Positions 1-5,449 of a DNA stretch of 6,034 nt are shown one piece after another. The stretch is from Spirochaetales bacterium (GTDB lineage: Bacteria; Spirochaetota; Spirochaetia; DSM-27196; PWMO01), in NCBI GenBank assembly GCA_007123465.1, contig SKLB01000305.1, forward strand, positions 1 through 6,034. The letters run 5' to 3'. Under the pieces are notes generated by a model. The model saw nothing but the letters and a program-made list of their open reading frames with translations, had not been told where the DNA came from and made no database searches. A program made the position numbers and the translations under genes. Within the stretch, counting starts at the first letter, position 1. Every line of letters starts with the position of its first letter.

Positions 1-53
1 AAAGCCGAGTAGGGTAGACAAGCGGCCGACTGATGGTCAGCGCAAGCGGTCCA

Positions 54-818
54 TCATCTGGACAGCCAGCCGCCGTCCACAGCGATGGTGTAGCCGTTCA
101 CGTAGTCGCTCGCCGCAGATGCAAGGAATATCACCGGACCACGCAGATCCTCGGGAAGCCCCCAACGCCCCGCCGGGATGCGGCCCAGTATTTCAGCTGA
201 CCGCGCGGTGTCCGCGCGTAACGCTTCGGTGTTATTGGTAGCCATATATCCCGGGGCAATCGCGTTCACGTTGATCCGGTGTTTGGCCCATTCGCACGCC
301 AAGAGCCGCGTCAGTCCCATCACTCCGCTCTTGCTGGCCGTGTACGACGGAACTCTGATTCCGCCCTGGAAAGAGAGCATCGAGGCGATGTTGATGATCT
401 TGCCCGGCGTTGCTTGAGCCAGGAACTGCTTTGCAACCGCCTGGCTGAAAAAGAACACGGTCTTGAGATTCAGATTCATCACGTCATCCCAGTCTTTCTC
501 GGTGAAGTCAATCGAGTCGTGGCGGCGGATGATTCCCGCGTTGTTGACCAGGATATCCACGGTTTCAAACCGTTTCAGGGCGGCTTCGATGATTCCGGGT
601 AGCGGTTCTGTCGTGGAAAGGTTGGCCTCGATTCCGAGGAACTGTGAACCCATTGCAGAAACCGCCTGATCGGTTTCGTTCATCGGAATATAGTCCACCC
701 CGACGATTTGCGCGCCGGCTTCGGCGAGACCCACCGCCATGGCCTGACCGAGCCCGGTGCCCGCGCCGGTGACGATCGCAGTCTTTCCTTCAATTGAAAA
801 CCGTGCAAAGTCCATCAT
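54..818 (-). CDS. kduD: 2-dehydro-3-deoxy-D-gluconate 5-dehydrogenase (KduD), SDR family
   Basis: This is a cytoplasmic NAD(P)(H)-dependent oxidoreductase expected to reduce 3-deoxy-D-glycero-2,5-hexodiulosonate to 2-keto-3-deoxygluconate, the step after KduI. The 254-residue protein has the classical short-chain dehydrogenase layout: the nucleotide-binding TGAGTGLG at 17-24, NNAG at 92-95, and the catalytic set Asn117, Ser146, Tyr159 and Lys163 (YTASK). The C-terminal VDGGW is typical of KduD-like SDRs. The length agrees with the usual ~253 residues. Two tandem ATG codons begin the frame (818 and 815). A purine-rich AGGGGGA lies 5-8 nt upstream, so either could be used. It is the last operon gene visible, 21 bp after dctM. 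Related SDRs such as gluconate 5-dehydrogenases look similar, but the shared operon with kduI makes KduD the best call. Confidence 0.93.
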   Translation of the reverse strand: MMDFARFSIEGKTAIVTGAGTGLGQAMAVGLAEAGAQIVGVDYIPMNETDQAVSAMGSQFLGIEANLSTTEPLPGIIEAALKRFETVDILVNNAGIIRRHDSIDFTEKDWDDVMNLNLKTVFFFSQAVAKQFLAQATPGKIINIASMLSFQGGIRVPSYTASKSGVMGLTRLLACEWAKHRINVNAIAPGYMATNNTEALRADTARSAEILGRIPAGRWGLPEDLRGPVIFLASAASDYVNGYTIAVDGGWLSR

Positions 819-839
819 TCAATCCCCCTGTGATCGATC

Positions 840-2123
840 TCAGTCCATAATCAGCGAAGGCAGAAAGGTTGTCAGCGCCGGAATGAAGGTGGTCAACAGA
901 AGCACCGCGATCATCGCGGGCCAGAACGCCACCATCGCGCGCGAAGTTTTCTCCACCGTGGTGTTGCCCACCGAACAGCCGACAAACAGCCCGGTCCCCA
1001 CCGGCGGCGTTGTCAACCCGATTCCGAGGTTCAGAAGCAGCACAATCCCGAATGTCACCGGGCTCATGCCTGCGGCAACCACAACCGGCAGCAGAATCGG
1101 GGTGGTGATCACAATCAGCGGCGCCACGTCCATCAGCATGCCGAGAAAGATCAACAGCACGTTGATGAGCAGAAGCAGAACGATCGGGTTAGCTGTGGTG
1201 GAGAGCATCGCGTTCATCACTGCTGCCGGCACTCGAAGCCGGGTGAGCAGCCACGCGAATGCGGAGGCCGACGCAATCAGAAACAAAACTGTGGCGATGG
1301 TACGCACCGAGTCAAACAGGATCGGCCAGATGTCCCTCGGTTTCAGCTCACGGTAGATGAAGATACCCAGAAACGCGGCGTAGAACACCGCGATTGCCGA
1401 CGCTTCGGTGGCAGTGAACACGCCGAGCGCGATTCCACCTACGATGATGACCGCGGCGAACACCGCCAGCAGCCCGTCAACCGATATACGGACGCACTCG
1501 CGCAATGGTGGACGTCTCTCCCGCGGGTAGCCGCGCCTGACCGCGATGATGTACGACGTGATCATCAGGCAGATGCCTATCATAATGCCGGGTATGTATC
1601 CGGCCAGAAACAGCCGCCCGACCGATACTCCGCCGGCGGCCATCGCGTAGATGATCATATTGTGGCTCGGCGGAATGATAATGCCCTGCGTTGCCGATGC
1701 CACGGTCAATGCGGTCGAGAACTCGTTGTCGTATCCCTTCTGGCGCATCATTGGGATCATGATCGGGCCGGTGGACGAGATGTCGGCGATAGCCGATCCC
1801 GAAACGCCGCCGAAGAGCATCGACTGAATACAGTTGACCATTGCCAGCCCACCACGAAACGGCCCGACAATGATGTAGGCAAAGTCAACGATCCTGCGCG
1901 CCACGCCACCTTTGGCCATGATCGATCCGGCCAGTACAAACAGCGGAATGGCGATCAGCGGAAACGACTGCAAACCGGTTGCAATTCGTTGCGCCACAAT
2001 GACCGCGGGGAACCCCATGTACCAGGTTGTCACCAGCGACGAGATTGCAAGGCAGAATGCAACGGGCACACCGGCAAACGCCAGCACCAGGAACAGTCCG
2101 ATCAGTAGAACAGCGGGAGGCAT
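840..2123 (-). CDS. dctM: TRAP transporter large permease (DctM family)
   Basis: This is the large inner-membrane subunit of a tripartite ATP-independent periplasmic transporter. It forms the ion-coupled translocation path for substrate delivered by the DctP receptor. The 427-residue protein is almost entirely hydrophobic, with about a dozen membrane segments. It carries the family landmarks FGGVSGSA (104-111), an IPPS re-entrant-loop motif (150-153), GVFTATEA (234-241) and the second-repeat TTPPVG (371-376). The two Pro-rich loops mark the two inverted repeats of the family. Length is normal for DctM (~425-430). The ATG start is supported by AAGGAG 10 nt upstream, which overlaps the dctQ stop codon; the two genes are 15 bp apart, which suggests translational coupling. 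The family is certain. The substrate cannot be read from the permease and is inferred from neighbouring kduI and kduD to be an acidic sugar. Confidence 0.96.
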   Translation of the reverse strand: MPPAVLLIGLFLVLAFAGVPVAFCLAISSLVTTWYMGFPAVIVAQRIATGLQSFPLIAIPLFVLAGSIMAKGGVARRIVDFAYIIVGPFRGGLAMVNCIQSMLFGGVSGSAIADISSTGPIMIPMMRQKGYDNEFSTALTVASATQGIIIPPSHNMIIYAMAAGGVSVGRLFLAGYIPGIMIGICLMITSYIIAVRRGYPRERRPPLRECVRISVDGLLAVFAAVIIVGGIALGVFTATEASAIAVFYAAFLGIFIYRELKPRDIWPILFDSVRTIATVLFLIASASAFAWLLTRLRVPAAVMNAMLSTTANPIVLLLLINVLLIFLGMLMDVAPLIVITTPILLPVVVAAGMSPVTFGIVLLLNLGIGLTTPPVGTGLFVGCSVGNTTVEKTSRAMVAFWPAMIAVLLLTTFIPALTTFLPSLIMD

Positions 2124-2138
2124 TCGGCAACCGCTCCT

Positions 2139-2636
2139 TTATTCCGGGGAATCGTGTGAAGCTGAGGTGAAGTGTTCCAGCAGGCGAACAACGCCTTTGG
2201 ACGTCGAGAACAGGATGATCAGCGCGGCCGAGATCGGCACCACCAGATAGGTTTTGCCGATGGATATGCGCAGCGCCGACCAGGTTCCGGTGATACGGCT
2301 GACCAGCTGCAACCCTTGCAGAAAGAAGTAGACCGCAAATCCCGCGATCAGAAAATCGCTCAGCGCACGGGCTATCACCTTTGCCGTTGGCGGAAGACGA
2401 TCGGCCAGTGCATTGAGCCCGATGTGCGAGTCGGTCCACAGCGCCCCTGAGGCTCCGAGGATACCGATCCATATCATCATGATAATCGACAGCTCTTCGG
2501 CCCAGAACTGCCCGGTGTTGAGAACGTGGCGCGAGAACACCTGCCAACCGACGAATACCGCAAGCGCGGCGATCATCACCGCGGTTGCTCCGGTTACAAC
2601 CTTCTCCAGTACGTCCAGGACTCGTCTCAGTTTCAT
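2139..2636 (-). CDS. dctQ: TRAP transporter small permease (DctQ family)
   Basis: This is the small membrane subunit of the TRAP transporter, which pairs with DctM as a scaffold in the inner membrane. The protein has 165 residues and four predicted membrane helices, at roughly 14-34, 48-66, 90-112 and 130-147. Between helices 1 and 2 is the characteristic DctQ stretch with Arg36, Trp45 and the acidic pair Glu47-Glu48 (FWAEELS). Length and topology are typical. The start is ATG at 2636, preceded by a weak purine-rich site (AAGAGGGCGGA). A 10-bp self-complementary CGGAATTCCG sits directly before the ATG (2637-2646). It lies 76 bp after dctP, with a strong hairpin in the gap, and 15 bp before dctM. 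The ligand is inferred from operon context only. Confidence 0.94.
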   Translation of the reverse strand: MKLRRVLDVLEKVVTGATAVMIAALAVFVGWQVFSRHVLNTGQFWAEELSIIMMIWIGILGASGALWTDSHIGLNALADRLPPTAKVIARALSDFLIAGFAVYFFLQGLQLVSRITGTWSALRISIGKTYLVVPISAALIILFSTSKGVVRLLEHFTSASHDSPE

Positions 2637-2662
2637 CGGAATTCCGCCCTCTTGCCAGGAAG

Positions 2663-2686
2663 CCGCCCGGATTGTGATCCGGGCGG
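2663..2686 (-). terminator. intercistronic hairpin between dctP and dctQ (leaky terminator or 3'-end stabiliser)
   Basis: This is a perfect inverted repeat with 10-bp GC-rich arms (CCGCCCGGAT / ATCCGGGCGG) around a 4-nt loop. It is centred in the 76-bp gap, 26 nt after the dctP stop and 26 nt before the dctQ start. In the operon's direction the hairpin is followed by CTTCCTGGCAA, with no U tract, so a full intrinsic terminator is unlikely. The position fits an element that protects the upstream dctP message from 3' decay or partly attenuates transcription, giving more receptor than permease. The role is inference; the repeat itself is plain in the sequence. Confidence 0.7.
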
Positions 2687-2712
2687 TGGTGTTTGTGTAT
2701 TCCCGTAGGATG

Positions 2713-3708
2713 TTACTTGTTCAGTATCTGACGGATCAACCCGGGACCCACGATCGGATCGTACTGGTCGTAGATCGGTTGTACGATCGCCTGGAACTCT
2801 CGAATATCGTTGACCTCGTTGAACTCCATGCCGCGGGCGGCGAGTTCGCGCTTGGCTTCTTCCACGTAGTCGTTCCAGATCTGTGTGTGGAACGGTGCGG
2901 TTGCCGCGGCTGCGTCCATCACCGCGCTTTGCAGATCTGCCGGAAGCGCGTTGAACGAATCGGCGCTCATGATCAGGATATCGGGAATCGATACGTGACG
3001 GGTATAGGAGTAGTACTCTGCCACTTCCTGCATGTTGAACGCGATGACGGTAGGCTCGTTGTTTTCCCAGCCATCGATCACACCCTGCTGCAGCGCAACG
3101 TAGACCTCACCCTGTCCCATCGGAACCGCGGTGGCGCCCAACGCGTTGATGGTGTCGATCAACGGCGCGCTCGGCATGACACGGATCTTCTGTCCTTGCA
3201 TGTCTGCGGGCGTGCGAACGGGTCCGGTCGATGTTGTAACGCTGCGGAATCCCGAGTCCATGAAGGTAAGGCCCTTGAATCCGTTCTCTTCAAGCTCTGA
3301 CATCAGCCGATCGCCGATTTCTCCGCGAAGGACCGCGTGCTGGTGTGCCTGATCGCGGAAGATGAACGGGAGGCTGACTACCTGCAGGCTGTCGGCAAAC
3401 TGGCCGAGCGGAGCGGCGGAAACCTTGGTCACATCGATCGTACCGAGTTCGATGCCTTCGATATAGTCACGCTCGTCGCCGAGCTGCCCACCGCCGTACA
3501 CCGTGATGTCGATCTGGCCGTTGGTACGATCACGGACTTCGTCGGCAAAGAACACCAGTGACTTGTGTACCGGGTGGCTTTCGGGAAGTACCGATGCCAG
3601 CGACCACTCGTAGACCTGCGCCGTGCCTGCCTGCTGGCTCCCACCGGCGAACGCCGCAGCGGACGCGATTAACCCTGCAATAATTACCAACAGAAGTAAT
3701 CTTTTCAT
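2713..3708 (-). CDS. dctP: TRAP transporter substrate-binding protein (DctP family), probable uronate/sugar-acid receptor
   Basis: This is the periplasmic receptor that captures an organic acid and delivers it to the DctQM permease. The chosen start gives 331 residues with a clear signal peptide: a Lys-Arg N-terminus, a Leu/Ile-rich core, and likely cleavage after AFA at residue 21. The start is fixed by AAGGAG 6 nt upstream. A longer open frame to 3876 would run into kduI and add a non-secretory leader, so it is rejected. DctP landmarks include GGGQLGDERDYIEGIELGTIDV-like residues at 72-92, Arg176 in KIRV (the family's usual carboxylate clamp) and IDGWENN at 211-217, a hinge-region motif of sugar-acid TRAP receptors. 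The GGSQQ mature N-terminus has a spirochaete-like flavour. Its position between kduI and kduD suggests an unsaturated or keto-deoxy uronate as ligand; galacturonate or glucuronate is also possible. Confidence 0.95.
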   Translation of the reverse strand: MKRLLLLVIIAGLIASAAAFAGGSQQAGTAQVYEWSLASVLPESHPVHKSLVFFADEVRDRTNGQIDITVYGGGQLGDERDYIEGIELGTIDVTKVSAAPLGQFADSLQVVSLPFIFRDQAHQHAVLRGEIGDRLMSELEENGFKGLTFMDSGFRSVTTSTGPVRTPADMQGQKIRVMPSAPLIDTINALGATAVPMGQGEVYVALQQGVIDGWENNEPTVIAFNMQEVAEYYSYTRHVSIPDILIMSADSFNALPADLQSAVMDAAAATAPFHTQIWNDYVEEAKRELAARGMEFNEVNDIREFQAIVQPIYDQYDPIVGPGLIRQILNK

Positions 3709-3731
3709 TGTCTTCTCCTTTTCGTAAATTA

Positions 3732-3748
3732 ACCCGGCTACGCCGGGT
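3732..3748 (-). terminator. small hairpin between kduI and dctP
   Basis: A 7-bp GC-rich perfect inverted repeat (ACCCGGC / GCCGGGT) with a 3-nt loop lies in the 53-bp gap after kduI, 14 nt past its stop codon. In the operon's direction it is followed by TAATTTACG, only weakly U-rich, and then by the dctP ribosome binding site. It could be a leaky terminator, a processing site or a 5' stabiliser of the dctP message. It cannot be a full terminator if dctP depends on the kduI promoter, and I see no separate promoter for dctP in the short gap. Confidence 0.5.
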
Positions 3749-3761
3749 GTTGAGTCTCCTG

Positions 3762-4595
3762 TTACGCGATCGCCGACATGTCTACCGCGTCCATGTCGGA
3801 GAACTCCTGGTTTTCGCCAGCCATCGCCCAGATGAAAGAATAGGCCGCGGTACCCGCTCCAGCGTGGATTGACCACGGCGGAGAGATAATCGCCTGCTCA
3901 TTTCGCACCACGAGGTGCCTGGTGTGGTTGGGACGTCCCATAAAATGGAATACCACTGCGTCCTCTTTCGCATCGAAGTAGAGGTAGGTTTCCATTCGCC
4001 GAAGGTGGGTGTGGCACGGCATGGTGTTCCAGGCGCTGCCTTCGTGAAGCGTGGTGAACCCCATGACCAGCTGGCAGCTCTCGGTGCCACCGGGAAAGAT
4101 GTATTTTCTGAGCGTGCGGCGGTTGCAGGTCTCTGCCGATCCGAGCTCAACGGTCTGCGCATCGGATATCCGCACCCGAGCCGTCGGGCATGAGCGGTGC
4201 GCCGGGGTGCTTACAAGGTAGAGCCGGGCGGGATTATTGGCATCAGCCGACCCGGCCAGTACCGGTTCCGTTGTCCGTCCCACGTAGAGCGCCTCCGTCC
4301 TTTCCAGCTCGTTACGAGTCTTTCCCACCTCTATAATCGCGGGGCCGCCCAGGTTAAAAATGCCGAGCTCGCGTCGCTCGAGCAGATGCCGCCCGCCGAT
4401 GAGTTCAGGTTCAGCGGTGATTTCCACGCGTTTGCCGGGAATGCAACCACCGATCATCATTCGGTCATCCTGCAGGTAAGTCCAACGAACGGAGCCTCCG
4501 GAGAATATCCCCGGTACCAGAAAACGGTTGCGCAGGGTCGGGGTGTCGAAACGTTCGCACTCTTCGGCGGATATCGAATATCTGATGTCGGTCAC
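3762..4595 (-). CDS. kduI: 5-dehydro-4-deoxy-D-glucuronate isomerase (KduI)
   Basis: This is a cytoplasmic zinc-dependent cupin-type isomerase. It converts 5-dehydro-4-deoxy-D-glucuronate (from unsaturated uronates made by pectate or glycosaminoglycan lyases) to 3-deoxy-D-glycero-2,5-hexodiulosonate, the substrate of KduD. The protein has 277 residues against about 278 in the Escherichia coli enzyme. The metal ligands are intact: His195 and His197 in PCHTH, Glu202 in METY, and His244 in WSIHAG. Each is one position before the E. coli residues I recall (196, 198, 203, 245). The frame begins with GTG, placed 5 nt after a good GGAGG site; no better ATG is available. It is the first gene of the operon, directly behind a consensus promoter and palindromic operator, and is followed 53 bp later by dctP. 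Identification is very secure. Confidence 0.97.
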   Translation of the reverse strand: MTDIRYSISAEECERFDTPTLRNRFLVPGIFSGGSVRWTYLQDDRMMIGGCIPGKRVEITAEPELIGGRHLLERRELGIFNLGGPAIIEVGKTRNELERTEALYVGRTTEPVLAGSADANNPARLYLVSTPAHRSCPTARVRISDAQTVELGSAETCNRRTLRKYIFPGGTESCQLVMGFTTLHEGSAWNTMPCHTHLRRMETYLYFDAKEDAVVFHFMGRPNHTRHLVVRNEQAIISPPWSIHAGAGTAAYSFIWAMAGENQEFSDMDAVDMSAIA

Positions 4596-4615
4596 AGCGT
4601 CCTCCGCAATGGTTT

Positions 4616-4644
4616 TGTATAGTGAAACTTAGTTTCATTATACA
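4616..4644. promoter_or_regulatory. 29-bp palindromic operator, KdgR-box-like, overlapping the kduI promoter
   Basis: The inner 15 bp (4623-4637) are the perfect palindrome TGAAACT-T-AGTTTCA. The symmetry continues outward on both sides to TGTATA...TATACA, with a single mismatched pair (G4622/T4638), giving 14-bp arms about a central T. Recalled from the literature, the enterobacterial KdgR operator is AATGAAACATTGTTTCATT; the plus strand here matches it at 16 of 19 positions, with the core half-sites identical. The site covers the kduI -10 box and the expected transcription start, as expected for a repressor. The binding protein is inferred to be an IclR-family KdgR-like regulator coded elsewhere. 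The divergent TetR is a less likely alternative. Confidence 0.8.
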
Positions 4645-4664
4645 GTAGATCCCGGACCTGTCAA
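4637..4664 (-). promoter_or_regulatory. sigma70-type promoter of the kduI-dctPQM-kduD operon
   Basis: Read on the minus strand, a perfect -35 hexamer TTGACA (4664-4659) is separated by 16 bp from a perfect -10 hexamer TATAAT (4642-4637). The expected start is near 4630, leaving a leader of about 35 nt before the GTG of kduI. The -10 box forms one arm of the palindrome 4616-4644, so a bound regulator would block RNA polymerase. Such a strong core promoter fits a gene set kept silent mainly by repression. Confidence 0.82.
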
Positions 4665-4730
4665 GAAAAAAGTGTGCTGACTTTCAATGCAGCGTGGTTG
4701 ACGGCAAGCGACGCGTTGATCAAGTTCTGC

Positions 4731-4760
4731 TTGACTATTTATACAAACCAGTCATATAGT
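4731..4760 (+). promoter_or_regulatory. candidate promoter of the tetR-ABC exporter operon
   Basis: TTGACT (4731-4736) and TATAGT (4755-4760) each match the sigma70 hexamers at 5 of 6 positions, with an 18-bp spacer. The predicted start near 4767 gives a very short leader, with AAGGAA (4767-4772) 11 nt before the ATG. A weaker overlapping alternative is TTGATC (4716-4721) with TATACA (4740-4745), which would give a longer leader. An imperfect inverted repeat, ACTAT...ATAGT (4734-4760), spans the promoter and might be a TetR autoregulatory site, but its symmetry is weak. Confidence 0.5.
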
Positions 4761-4783
4761 ATTCGCAAGGAACCAGCAAGCGT

Positions 4784-5449
4784 ATGCCGCGTCGTTTCAG
4801 CGAACAGGAAGAACAGCATATCCGCGAAGCGTTACGCGAGGCAGCCCGTTCGATCATGGGGCCACGCGGCGTGCGCAAGACAACGATAGATCAGCTGGCA
4901 CACGCCGCGGGGATATCCAAGGGTTCCTTCTACCGGTTCTATTCCAGCAAAGAGCAGCTGGCGCTGGAGCTGCTGCAGACCTGGGAGCGGTCTTTTCATC
5001 AGACAATCGAGCAGCGCTTCCGTTCCAACCGGCCGGCCGGCAGCGCAGAAACCGCCGAGGTACTGAAGGCGGTGTTTGTGGAGGATTTCCCGCAACAGAT
5101 GATGCTCTCCGGTATGCAGGGGCTGTTCGATGTCCAGGAAATTGACTACCTGCGGCAGCGGGCGCCGCAGGAGCATATCCAAAGCATGGACGAACAGGAC
5201 TTGAGACTGTTTGAGCGGCTCAAGCCGCTCTTCCGCCAGGCGGGTCTGACAGTTGCGGGCGATGACCGGGTGATCATTGCCGCGCTTCGGCTGCTGTTTG
5301 ACGCAGCGCTATCTGCGTTGCAACACCCGGGCCAGGGCCCGCTGCGCGCGGAGCACTATCACGAGGCAGTCGCGCGCTTGATCGAGGGGCTGTTCCTGGT
5401 GCTGTTCCGCGCGCAACCGGGCCGCGGCAGGCAGAGGATCCAGACATGA
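4784..5449 (+). CDS. TetR/AcrR-family transcriptional regulator
   Basis: This is a 221-residue protein with the usual TetR layout. The N-terminal DNA-binding domain (about 13-60) contains the helix-turn-helix TTIDQLAHAAGISKGSFYRF (33-52) followed by SSKEQLALELL, both highly typical. It is followed by a variable, mostly helical ligand and dimer domain (about 65-210) that shows no recognisable ligand class. The ATG start is preceded by AAGGAA at a rather long 11-nt spacing. Its stop overlaps the start of the ABC ATPase gene by 4 bp (ATGA), so the two are co-translated. This points to a repressor controlling its own exporter operon in response to a toxic or exported compound. It stands divergent to the uronate operon. 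A role in kdu control cannot be excluded but is less likely, since the palindrome there resembles a KdgR box. Confidence 0.9.
   Translation: MPRRFSEQEEQHIREALREAARSIMGPRGVRKTTIDQLAHAAGISKGSFYRFYSSKEQLALELLQTWERSFHQTIEQRFRSNRPAGSAETAEVLKAVFVEDFPQQMMLSGMQGLFDVQEIDYLRQRAPQEHIQSMDEQDLRLFERLKPLFRQAGLTVAGDDRVIIAALRLLFDAALSALQHPGQGPLRAEHYHEAVARLIEGLFLVLFRAQPGRGRQRIQT

Noticed and set aside
1..53. Possible further gene or terminator downstream of kduD
   Set aside because: An ATG overlapping the kduD stop is followed by a stop after five codons. Other minus-strand frames have no start, and no convincing hairpin with a U tract is seen. The only repeat is a 7-base direct repeat (CAAGCGG).
560..572. 13-bp palindrome CGGTTT-C-AAACCG that might be a second operator
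   Set aside because: It lies inside the kduD coding sequence, does not share the TGAAAC half-site layout, and is of a length expected by chance in several kb.
757..1356. Plus-strand open frame of 199 codons
   Set aside because: It lies antisense to dctM and the kduD start. Its Ser/Thr/Arg-rich composition is typical of the opposite strand of a membrane protein gene, and it has no recognisable domain.
2628..2638. TGAAAC half-site at the dctQ start
   Set aside because: Only one half-site is present, formed by the start codon and a Lys-Leu pair; there is no partner at the right spacing.
2413..3300. Plus-strand open frame of 295 codons
   Set aside because: It is antisense to dctQ and dctP, spans their intergenic hairpin, and encodes no recognisable family; it is a shadow of high-GC coding sequence.
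3709..3876. In-frame upstream extension of the dctP frame with an earlier ATG
   Set aside because: It overlaps the 3' end of kduI, lacks a good ribosome binding site and would bury the signal peptide. The start at 3708 has AAGGAG at ideal spacing.
4197..4622. Plus-strand open frame of 141 codons
   Set aside because: It is antisense to kduI and runs through its promoter leader; no domain is seen and kduI is beyond doubt.
4674..4889. Small plus-strand frame in the divergent region, running into tetR
   Set aside because: It lacks a ribosome binding site, crosses the tetR promoter and start in another frame, and has low-information composition.
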